A stretch of DNA of 64,000 nucleotides, taken from the NCBI GenBank assembly GCA_964372115.1, contig CAYJPN010000014.1:1-64000 (forward strand). The letters run 5' to 3'. The notes below the pieces were generated by a model. That model saw only the letters and a program-made list of their open reading frames with translations. It had not been told where the DNA came from and did no database searches. Source of the DNA: CG2-30-36-16 sp964372115. GTDB taxonomy: Bacteria > Bacteroidota > Ignavibacteria > Ignavibacteriales > Ignavibacteriaceae. Positions within the stretch are counted from its first letter, which is position 1, and each line of letters starts with the position of its first letter. Below are positions 45,064 to 54,027 of the stretch, in pieces. The translations under genes were made by a program, and so were the position numbers.

Positions 45064-46836
45064 ATGAAAACCGTGCTTCTTCTTTTTGTTTTGTTATTGA
45101 ATGTTGAAATAAATGCACAACCATTTTTTTTCAATTATCGCTTAAAAAGTAACTATAGTTATAATTATAATTACGAAGAACTGGATAATGCTTTTCCTAG
45201 TACTGCAACTGGAGATGACAACACCGAAGTTCTTAATCTGCCATTTCAGTTTAATTATTGTGGAATTGATTATTCGACGATTAAAGTTTCTACCAATGGC
45301 TGGATACAATTCGGGGCAACTTATAACGAACCCGGTTTTGAAAATAATCTTGCCGATCCCCAATACAAAAATTTTATCTGTCCTTTATGGGATGATTTAA
45401 TTGTTGATGGCTCAGCAAGCATTAGTTATACAACTGAAGGCGCTTACCCTGCCCGATATTTCAAAATTCAATGGAAAAATGTTAAATGGAAAAATTCGAA
45501 TAATCGAAAAAGTTTTCAGTTGTGGTTATTAGAGTATGATAATAGTATAACTTTCTTTTATGGTCCTTCTTCGGGCAACAGTCCTATTAGCAGTTCTATT
45601 GGCATTACAAATGATATAGGGGGTATTAATAATTTTATCAGCGTAAATCTATTACAGCCTTTACCGACATTTCTTACATTGTCCGATACAACTTCATTCA
45701 TAATTTCGTCTCTTGATTTAATACCTGCAGATAATTTGATGGAAACATTTATCTATCCGCCGAATACAAATGATCTGAGTTCAAAACTATACCAGGTGCC
45801 AGATACACTTTCCCCGGGAGAAGAAAATCAAATTATATTTTCTATTCTTCACTTTAGTCACTCAGGCTTAGTTCTAACGCCCCGATGGATGGAAGCATTA
45901 AAATTTAACACTTATGGTACTACAAATACTGCCGACATTTTACGAGCTAAGCTCTACAATACGGGACGCAGCCCTCATTTCAACACAAATCATCAAATGG
46001 GTTCAACAGTTGAAAATCCCGGGAATGTATTTGAAATAGGAAATCTATATCAAGCATATTTTGGTTATGTTTATGTGACATATTATTGGTTGGTGTTTGA
46101 TATTTCGCCCGGCGCTCAACCCGGAAATATAATTGATGCAACATGTACAAAAATTGAAGCCCCACATCCCTTTTATTATGGAATACCTGATTCATCACTT
46201 TCATCAGGTCATCATGTAATTGGTTATCCACTACCTGTAGAATTAGCATCCTTCTCCGCCGAATGTAATGATAATGATGTTATGCTTTCATGGACGACTG
46301 CGAGCGAAACTAACAACAAGGGATTCCAAGTAGAAAGGAGAAAGGCTAAAGTAGAAAGTAATGGTGGGGATGTAGAAAGTTTTGAGTCTGTCGGTTTTGT
46401 AAACGGTAACGGAACATCGACAGAGTTAAATCATTACTCATTTACAGATGAAAATTTATCTGCAGGTAAATATATCTACCGTTTAAAACAAATTGATTAC
46501 GACGGCAGCTTTGAATACTCCAATGAAATTGAAATTGATGTTAATGTTGTTAATGAATTTATGCTTTTTCAGAATTATCCAAATCCGTTTAATCCATCGA
46601 CTAAAATTAAGTATTCAATTCCTTTGGAAGTCAAGGGTCAATCGTCAATCGTCAATCTTAAAATATTTGATGTACTCGGTAATGAAGTTGCGGTGCTTGT
46701 TAATGAAGCGCGGACGCCGGGAGAATATGAAATAGAAATTGATGCGGCGAAGTATAATTTATCGAGCGGTGTTTATTACTACACCTTAACATCCGGCAGT
46801 TTTAAGCAGACAAAAAAAATGGCAATCATTAAATAA
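45064..46836 (+). CDS. T9SS-sorted secreted protein with nidogen-like N-domain
   Basis: 590 aa. The signal peptide (about 1-20, ending INAQ) leads to a beta domain of about 170 residues with LPFQFNYCGIDYSTIKVSTN and GWIQFG, a pattern shared with the nidogen-like segment of the S8 protease at the window start. A second beta domain of about 180 residues has no family I recognise. An FN3-like domain (LPVELASFSAECNDNDVML) and sorting domain (NYPNPFNPSTKIKY) follow. It lies 27 nt after the previous cargo gene, so cotranscription is likely. Two 7-nt-period tracts are translated within the C-terminal module. Confidence 0.8.
   Translation: MKTVLLLFVLLLNVEINAQPFFFNYRLKSNYSYNYNYEELDNAFPSTATGDDNTEVLNLPFQFNYCGIDYSTIKVSTNGWIQFGATYNEPGFENNLADPQYKNFICPLWDDLIVDGSASISYTTEGAYPARYFKIQWKNVKWKNSNNRKSFQLWLLEYDNSITFFYGPSSGNSPISSSIGITNDIGGINNFISVNLLQPLPTFLTLSDTTSFIISSLDLIPADNLMETFIYPPNTNDLSSKLYQVPDTLSPGEENQIIFSILHFSHSGLVLTPRWMEALKFNTYGTTNTADILRAKLYNTGRSPHFNTNHQMGSTVENPGNVFEIGNLYQAYFGYVYVTYYWLVFDISPGAQPGNIIDATCTKIEAPHPFYYGIPDSSLSSGHHVIGYPLPVELASFSAECNDNDVMLSWTTASETNNKGFQVERRKAKVESNGGDVESFESVGFVNGNGTSTELNHYSFTDENLSAGKYIYRLKQIDYDGSFEYSNEIEIDVNVVNEFMLFQNYPNPFNPSTKIKYSIPLEVKGQSSIVNLKIFDVLGNEVAVLVNEARTPGEYEIEIDAAKYNLSSGVYYYTLTSGSFKQTKKMAIIK
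46330..46378 (+). repeat. Heptanucleotide repeat translated in frame
   Basis: GTAGAAA, GGAGAAA, GGCTAAA, GTAGAAA, GTAATGG, TGGGGAT, GTAGAAA: seven units, period 7, three of them identical. They encode VERRKAKVESNGGDVES after the conserved QVER start. It is the same position as the tract in the preceding gene. Confidence 0.7.
46630..46657 (+). repeat. Heptanucleotide repeat translated in frame
   Basis: GTCAAGG followed by three exact GTCAATC units. It replaces, at the same position, the AGACGCAC palindrome found in the two neighbouring paralogues, and encodes VKGQSSIVN. Confidence 0.75.
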
Positions 46837-46863
46837 AATTTACAATTAACGTGAGAAATTCTT

Positions 46864-48711
46864 ATGAAAACTTTTTTTACTCTCTTTACAATATTAGCAA
46901 TATCGTTTACTGCTAATGCTCAATGGTTTGAAGTTAAAACTATTATGAAAAAGATTTTCCTAATAGTCCTTATTTTATTATCAATAAATATTGAAGTTGA
47001 TGCACAACCAGAAAAAGCCTTCGACCCAATGACAGCCTCTGGAGCCAGGGGTATTCGAAACTACGCTCATGAATTATATTGGGCTAATCCGATTGATGTT
47101 AACTATAATGAAATTTTTTTTAGTTCAGATTCTACCGATGTAATTAATCAGACTACGGAGGCATTAATCTTGAATGGTTTTCCGCATACAGTTTTCAATT
47201 CAGTTGATTTGAGTTCTGTAGGAACACTTACTCCCGGGATAAAATATTATTGGCGTGTTGTTGAATATGATTCTAATGGAAGTAATCTGGGCGATATCTG
47301 GTATTTCAAAACAAACGGCAACTACCCATATATGGATGAAAGTTTTTCAACTGGATTAACAAACTGGCAAATTGTCGGACCTTCGGGTTTAAGCAACTGG
47401 ACAATTTCAAATAGTTCTTTCTCCGGGGGACAATCGCCGGAATTAAAATTTGATTCCTCGCCGCCAATAAATGGATCATCATTTATTATGTATAAGAGTA
47501 TTTTCCTAACGCATCCGAGTATTTCCTTTTTTAGTTTTAAACATTGTTTTCTTTGGGATTTAGGTTCACCAACAATCGGGTGCGCGTATACTACTGACGA
47601 GGGATTTAGCTGGTCTTCTATCTGGGAAATCAATCCAAATGCTAATCTGGGACCTGAAACAATCGCCTTCAATTTACCTGATGAAAGCAACATGCAGATC
47701 GGTTTTTATTTTGTGGGCAATTCATTCAATACCGGTGAATGGTTCCTCGACGATATTATTATTGATAGTCCGTTATCCGGTCCTATTCCCCCCAGTCTTC
47801 TAAAAGCAAAAGCCGATACTTCAGAACTAAAAGTAAATTTGAGTTGGAATGCCGGCAGTTCTCCTGATCCACCCCGGACATATAGGATTAAAAGGAAAAC
47901 AGGTTTACCATTAAATAATAGTGACTATGCTACTTTGGCAACCGTTCCTCCAAACACATTAAATTATTCTGACACATCTGTTCAATTGAACACCATTTAT
48001 ACTTACAGAGTTACCATCCTTTCCGGTCCGGGTCCTTCCGGCACTGCCTGGAGTAATGAAGCAACAGCATATGTTCCATCAGTTGTTCCTGTAGATCTTA
48101 TAAATTTTTCTGCCGGTATCGAAAATAACAATGTAAGTTTAAACTGGATGACCGCATCCGAAACTAACAACAAAGGTTTTCAAGTAGAGCGAGCCGCATC
48201 GTTTCCCTCTCCTTCGCAAGGAGAGGGTGTCCGGCAACAGCCGGACGGGAGAGGTTGGGAGATGGTCGGTTTTGTTAACGGTAACGGCACATCAACAGAG
48301 TTAAATCATTATTCTTTTAAAGATGAAAATTTATCCGCAGGCAAATACATCTATCGTTTAAAACAAATTGATTTTGACGGCAGCTTCGAATACTCGAATG
48401 AAATTGAAGTTGATGTTAATGTTATTAATGAATTTGTGCTTTATCAGAATTATCCGAATCCGTTTAATCCAACGACGAAGATTAAATATTCAATTCCTTC
48501 TGTAGAGACGCACAGCAGTGCGTCTGTACAATTAAAAATTTACGATGTGCTTGGAAATGAAGTGGCTGTGCTTGTTAATGAAACTCAAGCTCCGGGTGAA
48601 TATGAAATTCAATTTGATGCTGACAAATACCGATTATCAAGTGGAGTCTATTTTTACAAACTGCAATTTGAAAACTTCAGATCGGTAAAGAAACTATTAT
48701 TTATGAAATAG
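46864..48711 (+). CDS. T9SS-sorted secreted protein with two tandem signal peptides
   Basis: 615 aa. The first signal (residues 1-20, ISFTANAQW) is followed after seven residues by a second complete one starting at Met28 (MKKIFLIVLILLSINIEVDAQ). A jelly-roll, MAM-like domain (about 150-300), an FN3 domain with LLKAKADTSELKVNLSWNAG, a second FN3-like domain and the sorting domain (NYPNPFNPTTKIKY) follow. ATG 46864 has a weak GTGAG; ATG 46945 has no ribosome site, so the first start is probably used and the double signal is real in the gene. Two palindromic elements (48205-48246) and one more (48502-48529) are translated in frame. Confidence 0.78.
   Translation: MKTFFTLFTILAISFTANAQWFEVKTIMKKIFLIVLILLSINIEVDAQPEKAFDPMTASGARGIRNYAHELYWANPIDVNYNEIFFSSDSTDVINQTTEALILNGFPHTVFNSVDLSSVGTLTPGIKYYWRVVEYDSNGSNLGDIWYFKTNGNYPYMDESFSTGLTNWQIVGPSGLSNWTISNSSFSGGQSPELKFDSSPPINGSSFIMYKSIFLTHPSISFFSFKHCFLWDLGSPTIGCAYTTDEGFSWSSIWEINPNANLGPETIAFNLPDESNMQIGFYFVGNSFNTGEWFLDDIIIDSPLSGPIPPSLLKAKADTSELKVNLSWNAGSSPDPPRTYRIKRKTGLPLNNSDYATLATVPPNTLNYSDTSVQLNTIYTYRVTILSGPGPSGTAWSNEATAYVPSVVPVDLINFSAGIENNNVSLNWMTASETNNKGFQVERAASFPSPSQGEGVRQQPDGRGWEMVGFVNGNGTSTELNHYSFKDENLSAGKYIYRLKQIDFDGSFEYSNEIEVDVNVINEFVLYQNYPNPFNPTTKIKYSIPSVETHSSASVQLKIYDVLGNEVAVLVNETQAPGEYEIQFDADKYRLSSGVYFYKLQFENFRSVKKLLFMK
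48205..48246 (+). repeat. Two palindromes translated in frame
   Basis: CCCTCTCCTT-CGC-AAGGAGAGGG (48205-48227) is a 10-bp stem, followed by GTCCGGC-AACA-GCCGGAC (48229-48246), a 7-bp stem. They encode SPSQGEGVRQQPDG within the insert after QVER. A near-identical CCCCTCTCCTT element lies in intergenic DNA at 60973-60997. Confidence 0.8.
48502..48529 (+). repeat. Small palindrome element in coding sequence, copy 2
   Basis: Identical to 44827-44854, within about 70 identical bases shared by the two genes. This indicates gene conversion or duplication of the C-terminal module. Confidence 0.75.
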
Positions 48712-48865
48712 TCTGACACAGAATAACTTTAATCCTGAATATTTTTCCTTAAAAAATTTTAGCTTTTCGATTTGTTCGTTAGTTCTATTTTGATGTATTA
48801 CGATTGGGATCTGTTTTCGTTGAGGTCCATATATCTTTAAATTATTAAAAATAAAGAAATCACTA

Positions 48866-51800
48866 ATGCGATTTTTGAGGTTAACTCTCTCCGTTTTGTT
48901 TCTCTCTTTTTTCTCTTCTATTGCTCAACAAACAATGGATTATTTAACCATTGATAATGGTCTTTCTCAAAATTATATCTTCACTATTTATCAGGATAAA
49001 AAAGGTTTTCTTTGGATCGGGACAAAAGACGGACTTAATCGTTTTGACGGATATGGCTTTAGATGTTACAGGTTTAATCCATTTGACTCAACTTCATTAT
49101 CCGGAAATAATGTCTCGGTTGTTTTTGAAGATTCAAAAGAACGATTATGGATTGGAACAAACGGCGGTGGGTTAAACCTTTTCAACCGATTTACAGAAAC
49201 ATTCAAACATTTTAAAGCGGGTCAAAATGAAACCTCTCTCAGCAGTAATTTTATTTCAACTTTATATGAAAGCACAGATGGATTTATTTGGATCGGGACA
49301 AACGATGGCGGCTTAAACAGACTTGATGCATCCACCGATTCAGTTAAACAATTCACTTTTAACCGGGGTGATCCTTTTAGCATTAGTTCAAATTTTATAT
49401 CAGGAATTAGCGAATCCAAAGATGGACTTCTATGGATTGCAACAGCTCAAGGCGGATTAAACCGGTACGACAAAAAAAGTAATAAATTCTTTCACATATT
49501 ACCTAATGATCAAAAAGGGTTGGAGTTGAAATATGAAAACGATGCTACTTCTCTCTTAGTCGACAAAGACGGTATGATCTGGTTCGGCTCCGCATCCGGA
49601 TTAAACCTATATAATTCACAAACCGGTAAATTGCAGCGCTTTCCTATTAATGATTTGGAAGGGAGACCATGCCTCATCAATAACATTATGGAAAGAGATG
49701 ACAAATTATACATTACCTCGTTTCAAATATTTGCAGTATTTGATAAAGCAGATAAAAAATACACAATACTTTATGATCCGGTTGAGAAATGGTTTACTAA
49801 TGCGGTGTGTAAAGATAAATCCGGTATTTTTTGGTTAGGAACAGGCGGTTGGGGAGTAATGAAGTATAACCCGAATACTAAAATGTTTAATTCAACTTCG
49901 GGTGTTTTTTTGAAAGAAGTTTATCCGGTTGCAGTTGATGTGTTACAAAAAAAATATAGTATAATTAAACAATTACTTGAAGGTAGAGGAACAGAATTTT
50001 TGCCTATTCATAAAACAATTAAAGGTGATTTTCTGATTGCAACCCCGCGGATGGGTTTGATAGAAATTGATGAAACCGGTAAATCATCTCAAAAGATCGA
50101 TACAAACCCTCATGATGTTCCATCATACCCCGTTTGGGCAGTTAGTGATGTGTTTGAAGATAAAGAAGGGATCATTTGGATAGCCACTGTCGGGGGTTTA
50201 AGCCGTTTTGATGACAAAAAAAATAAATTTATCCATTATCGTCTTTATGATGATAAAAAGAAAAGTGCGGATTATTTGAACAAATCGGGGGCTGCCGGTT
50301 ATTCCGATATTTCTGCAGTATGTGTTGATAGCGAAAATATTTTTTGGCTTGGTACTCCCGATAGAGGATTAATACGTTTCGATTATATAAAACAATTGAT
50401 TACTAATTATCATCAAAATAGTGTTGATAAAAAATCAATTAGCAACGATCATATCCTCTCTATTTTTGAAGATGAGCAAAACCCGGGATATTTGTGGATA
50501 GGCACTGAAGGGGGCGGACTTAATCATTTTCAAAAAGCAACGGGTCGCTGTGTACATATCACCACAGAAGATGGATTACCAAATAATGTTGTTTACGGAA
50601 TTTTACCGGATGAAGCCGGCAATCTTTGGATAAGCACAAATAAAGGTATTAGCTGTTTTAATCCCATTACAAAATCTTTTAAGAATTATGATGTGGAATC
50701 GGGACTTCAGAGCAACGAATTTAATAGAAAAGAATATTATCGTAGTCTGGACGGAAAGCTTTACTTCGGTGGTATACTTGGTTACAATGCTTTTTATCCA
50801 AAAAATATTCAGACAAACCGGAACAGACCACAAATTGTCATAACCGATTTTAAGTTGTTGAACAAACATGTGTCATATAAAGATGAACTATCTCCCTTAA
50901 AACAAGCGATTGAATCAACCAAAGAAATAATACTTGAGTATTCCCAAAACGTAATTACTTTTGAATATGCCGCGCTCGAATACACAACGCCTAATCATAA
51001 CACTTATCAGTACATACTTGAGGGATTCAATAGCGATTGGGTTCAAGCCGGAATAAAACGTGAAGCAACTTTTACAAATCTTGATCCCGGGTCATATAAA
51101 TTTCGTGTAAAAGGAGCAAACAGTGACGGTGTTTGGGGAACGGACGAAGCGTTTATAAAGCTTATCATCCTTCCCCCTTACTATATGACTTGGTGGTTTA
51201 AGACTCTGGTTGTGCTTTTGGTTCTATTAACTGTCGGCTCAATAATACGATATGTTATTTACCGCAGAGTACGTGAAAGAATAATTAAATCGGAACATGA
51301 AGCAGCTATGGAGCGGGAACGATTAAGAATTGCCCGCGATCTGCATGATGAAATCGGTTCACGTTTAACGGAATTAAGAATGATTAGCGAAATGGTTGCA
51401 GACAAAGATTTGCATGATTCCGAAGTAAAAAGAAAATTAATAGAGCTTTCAAACGCATCGGAAAATATATCATCCACCTTTGGCGAAATAGTTTGGTCGC
51501 TCAATCCAAAGAATGATTCCCTTGAAGAGATGATAGCTTTTATAAGCCAGCAATCAACCGATTTTTTAAGCAAAGCTGATATAAGATGCAGGTTGGAATT
51601 GCCGGATACACTACCTAATTATATGGTAACTTCTGAAATTAGACATAACATCATTTTTACCGTTAAGGAATTGATGAATAATATTGTAAAGCATTCCGAT
51701 GCATCTATTGTTCAACTCAATTTAACAATTAATGAGGTTGAATTGGTTTTTGAAGTTAAGGATAACGGCATTGGTTTTAACATCAATAATACAAGAAAAT

Positions 51801-51931
51801 ATGGTAACGGATTACAAAATATAAAATCCAGGATAGAAAGTATCGGCTGTACAATTTCAATTGATAGTAAAATTGATTTTGGAACTTTAACTAAAATTAT
51901 TATTCCGGTAATCGTTTTGAAAGTTGTATAG
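48866..51931 (+). CDS. Two-component regulator-propeller sensor histidine kinase
   Basis: 1021 aa. A signal peptide is followed by two seven-bladed propellers built of reg_prop repeats (each with an IWIGT or LWIGTNGGGLN core, residues 30-650), a Y_Y_Y domain (about 680-760, with YQYILEGFNSDW), one transmembrane helix (about 775-797) and a cytosolic HisKA_3 domain (RLRIARDLHDEIGSRLTELR, His about 831). The ATPase domain follows with KELMNNIVKHS and DNGIGF. In Bacteroidetes this design senses extracellular polymers such as polysaccharides. A NarL-type regulator follows after 65 nt. It sits inside the T9SS cargo island and may control it. Confidence 0.92.
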   Translation: MRFLRLTLSVLFLSFFSSIAQQTMDYLTIDNGLSQNYIFTIYQDKKGFLWIGTKDGLNRFDGYGFRCYRFNPFDSTSLSGNNVSVVFEDSKERLWIGTNGGGLNLFNRFTETFKHFKAGQNETSLSSNFISTLYESTDGFIWIGTNDGGLNRLDASTDSVKQFTFNRGDPFSISSNFISGISESKDGLLWIATAQGGLNRYDKKSNKFFHILPNDQKGLELKYENDATSLLVDKDGMIWFGSASGLNLYNSQTGKLQRFPINDLEGRPCLINNIMERDDKLYITSFQIFAVFDKADKKYTILYDPVEKWFTNAVCKDKSGIFWLGTGGWGVMKYNPNTKMFNSTSGVFLKEVYPVAVDVLQKKYSIIKQLLEGRGTEFLPIHKTIKGDFLIATPRMGLIEIDETGKSSQKIDTNPHDVPSYPVWAVSDVFEDKEGIIWIATVGGLSRFDDKKNKFIHYRLYDDKKKSADYLNKSGAAGYSDISAVCVDSENIFWLGTPDRGLIRFDYIKQLITNYHQNSVDKKSISNDHILSIFEDEQNPGYLWIGTEGGGLNHFQKATGRCVHITTEDGLPNNVVYGILPDEAGNLWISTNKGISCFNPITKSFKNYDVESGLQSNEFNRKEYYRSLDGKLYFGGILGYNAFYPKNIQTNRNRPQIVITDFKLLNKHVSYKDELSPLKQAIESTKEIILEYSQNVITFEYAALEYTTPNHNTYQYILEGFNSDWVQAGIKREATFTNLDPGSYKFRVKGANSDGVWGTDEAFIKLIILPPYYMTWWFKTLVVLLVLLTVGSIIRYVIYRRVRERIIKSEHEAAMERERLRIARDLHDEIGSRLTELRMISEMVADKDLHDSEVKRKLIELSNASENISSTFGEIVWSLNPKNDSLEEMIAFISQQSTDFLSKADIRCRLELPDTLPNYMVTSEIRHNIIFTVKELMNNIVKHSDASIVQLNLTINEVELVFEVKDNGIGFNINNTRKYGNGLQNIKSRIESIGCTISIDSKIDFGTLTKIIIPVIVLKVV

Positions 51932-51996
51932 CCATAATTGGTTATTTCCAGTCCCGATAATAAAAACTATCTTTGAAGAAAAACATTAGGATTATT

Positions 51997-52623
51997 ATGA
52001 TAAGAGTAGCAGTAGTTGAAGATGATGAAAAAAACCGCAATAATTTGATTATGCTGCTTGAACAATCACATGATTTCAGATGCGTCGGCGCCTACCCGGC
52101 TGCAGAGATAGCTCTGGAAGATATTCCGAATAAATCCCCCGGAATCGTTTTGATGGATATTAATCTTCCCGGAATTGACGGGATCGAATGCACCCATAAA
52201 TTGAAGGAATTGATGCCCAAAATAATAGTAGTAATGCTTACTGTTTATGAAGATACGGGAAAAGTCTTTAAAGCACTTCAAGCCGGGGCGGTAGGTTATT
52301 TATTAAAACTAACAAAGCCTGATGAAATATTAAATGCTCTAAAGGAAGTTTCAGAAGGGGGCTCGCCAATGTCTGCAATTATTGCCCGAAAAGTAGTTCA
52401 GTCATTTCAAAGCGAAAAAAAGAAATCAATCATGGAGCAAAACTCTTTAACTCCGAGAGAAGAACAAGTATTAAAACTTCTTGCAAAAGGATTTTTATAT
52501 AAAGAAATAGCTTCAGAACTTTCTATAAGCCCCGATACAGTTCATAATCACATCAGAAAAATTTACGAAAAACTGCAAGTGCATTCCCGCACGGAAGCTG
52601 TTGTAAAATATCTGAAAAACTAA
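51997..52623 (+). CDS. NarL/FixJ-type response regulator
   Basis: 208 aa. The receiver domain has VEDDEKN, the phosphoacceptor Asp in IVLMDINLPGIDG (about 54), and Lys in LKLTKPDE. The LuxR-type helix-turn-helix is at residues 147-205 (SLTPREEQVLKLLAKGF, KEIASELSISPDTVHNHI). ATG 51997 follows AGG by 6 nt and gives the normal receiver start; TTG 51973 is an alternative with 8 extra residues. It is the obvious partner of the propeller kinase just upstream, and its targets may be the surrounding secreted-protein genes. Confidence 0.93.
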   Translation: MIRVAVVEDDEKNRNNLIMLLEQSHDFRCVGAYPAAEIALEDIPNKSPGIVLMDINLPGIDGIECTHKLKELMPKIIVVMLTVYEDTGKVFKALQAGAVGYLLKLTKPDEILNALKEVSEGGSPMSAIIARKVVQSFQSEKKKSIMEQNSLTPREEQVLKLLAKGFLYKEIASELSISPDTVHNHIRKIYEKLQVHSRTEAVVKYLKN

Positions 52624-52690
52624 TTTACCATCACCAATTTTTTTTATTTGCTGAAGAGTTTCTCAATCAGCCAAACAAACGGTGGACAAG

Positions 52691-52718
52691 TTCTCAATTC
52701 TCAATTTTCAATTCTCAA
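52691..52718. repeat. Heptanucleotide repeat (4 units)
   Basis: TTCTCAA, TTCTCAA, TTTTCAA, TTCTCAA. It is intergenic, 70 nt after the response regulator. The gap 52624-52892 holds no gene. Confidence 0.65.
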
Positions 52719-52726
52719 TTGCTGCT

Positions 52727-52822
52727 TCTCCATCACACTTACACAAACTGGCTATTGTTTGCGCCAAATCCATTGCATAGTTTTGATTTGCAATAACACT
52801 CATTTGAGGTGTAATAATTTAA
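52727..52822. repeat. Imperfect repeat flanking the barrel gene, left copy
   Basis: A stretch beginning CATCACACTTAC, then CAAAC-GGCTATTGT, resembles 53676-53760 over about 85 nt (with CCATTG, ATA-TTTTG and ATTTG-like blocks in the same order). The two copies flank the outer-membrane barrel gene in direct orientation. Confidence 0.5.
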
Positions 52823-52892
52823 ATAGAACTATAAAGTTTTAGATAATTAATTCACCAGACATCAAACTTTATTAACCAACTTGAGGAACAAT

Positions 52893-53564
52893 ATGAAAAG
52901 AATGATCTATGCAGCTTTGTTACTGGTTCTTAGCGGCACACTTTTATCGGCTCAAACTAAATTAGGTTTGGGAGTTAGTGCCTCTTACTTAAGTCCAACC
53001 GGAGACTTTGGCGATGTTTACAAATCCGGATTTGGCGGTACGGCTAATCTAACTTATGATTTATCAGATAACTTTCAACTTTCCGCCATTGTCGGTTATT
53101 CGCAATTTAGTTTTAACAATGAAAAATATAATGAACTACTGAGCGCTTTCTTCAGCTCTTTCGGCACCGAAGTGAATGTTGATATTCAATCCAAACTAAA
53201 AATTATTCCGTTAATGATTGGCGGAAAATACTTTTTTTCATCTTCCAATTTTAGACCTTATTCGGAACTTAATCTTGGATTACACTTAGTATCTGTAGAC
53301 GCATCATCTATCAAAGTTAACGGAGAAACTCTAAATGCAGTAGTTGAACAATCCAAATCAACTTTTGGGTGGGGACTTGGCGTTGGATTTCTTTATAAAG
53401 TAGCTCCCAAAGTGAACATTGATATTAATGGAAAGATTTGCGGTAACGGACTCGAAGTTGGTACAAGTATGTCTTCAAGCAGTTCGGGTTACTCTGAATC
53501 TCAATCTTCAAATTCTACTGTTACGTTTTTTTCTGTTAGCGCTGGATTAATACTCGAGTTGTAA
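52893..53564 (+). CDS. Outer-membrane beta-barrel protein (OmpA/porin-like)
   Basis: 223 aa. The signal peptide (MIYAALLLVLSGTLLSAQ) is followed by an eight-strand barrel pattern starting KLGLGVSASYLSPTGDFGDV, with alternating strands such as NLTYDLSDNFQLSAIVGYSQ and a Ser-rich final hairpin (SSSSGYSESQSS) before VTFFSVSAGLILEL. No C-terminal OmpA peptidoglycan domain is present. ATG 52893 is 5 nt after GAGGAAC; TTG 52881 is an alternative. It has its own terminator and is flanked by imperfect direct repeats. Confidence 0.83.
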   Translation: MKRMIYAALLLVLSGTLLSAQTKLGLGVSASYLSPTGDFGDVYKSGFGGTANLTYDLSDNFQLSAIVGYSQFSFNNEKYNELLSAFFSSFGTEVNVDIQSKLKIIPLMIGGKYFFSSSNFRPYSELNLGLHLVSVDASSIKVNGETLNAVVEQSKSTFGWGLGVGFLYKVAPKVNIDINGKICGNGLEVGTSMSSSSSGYSESQSSNSTVTFFSVSAGLILEL

Positions 53565-53570
53565 TAGCTC

Positions 53571-53640
53571 ATGTGGCTGTTCTATGAGCAGTTATTAAAA
53601 ATTATACTGCACTTAAACAACAGCCACATATTTTATTTCT
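53571..53640 (+). terminator. Long-stem terminator after the barrel gene
   Basis: ATGTGGCTGTT (53571-53581) pairs exactly with AACAGCCACAT (53619-53629), followed by ATTTTATTTCTTT. It starts 6 nt past the stop codon. Confidence 0.65.
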
Positions 53641-53675
53641 TTATTAGTGCACTCCAATTTGAAAATTTTATTTCA

Positions 53676-53760
53676 CATCACACTTACCCAAACGGGCTAT
53701 TGTAAGAACACAAGCCATTGAATAATTTTGGTTTGGTGTGTTGCATCTTTAATTATAAAC
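53676..53760. repeat. Imperfect repeat flanking the barrel gene, right copy
   Basis: Begins CACATCACACTTACCC and contains CGGGCTATTGT, with the same block order as 52727-52822. Confidence 0.5.
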
Positions 53761-53778
53761 TAAAATTATCTAACACAG

Positions 53779-53813
53779 CAAGTAAAAAGTTAGAAGTTGA
53801 AAGTTGAAAGTAA
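53779..53813. repeat. Heptanucleotide repeat (5 units)
   Basis: CAAGTAA, AAAGTTA, GAAGTTG, AAAGTTG, AAAGTAA. The first two units match the tract at 42907. Confidence 0.7.
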
Positions 53814-53826
53814 AAAACATCTTTAA

Positions 53827-54000
53827 AGAAAAAACAAATCGCTCGAAAATGTATTTAGTGCAATACAGTTAGCTGCATTAGATCCTAATCAAATAAAAAA
53901 ATTGGTTGAAGATGCAGCCGATGATGTAGGAACTTATATGGCAGAAACATTGCGAGAGGACGTAGTTGAAGCAAATAACGAAAAACTTGGTAAAAAATAA
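53827..54000 (+). pseudogene. Possible 3' fragment of a gene
   Basis: An open frame of 57 codons follows an in-frame TAA and has no start codon near its beginning. It reads SLENVFSAIQLAALDPNQIK, LVEDAADDVGTY and ends EKLGKK. The helical, charged composition looks like real protein, so a truncated gene is likely. It ends 27 nt before the lipoprotein gene. No family is recognised. Confidence 0.4.
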
Positions 54001-54027
54001 ATATTTTTTAATTGGAAAGAGAAGAAG

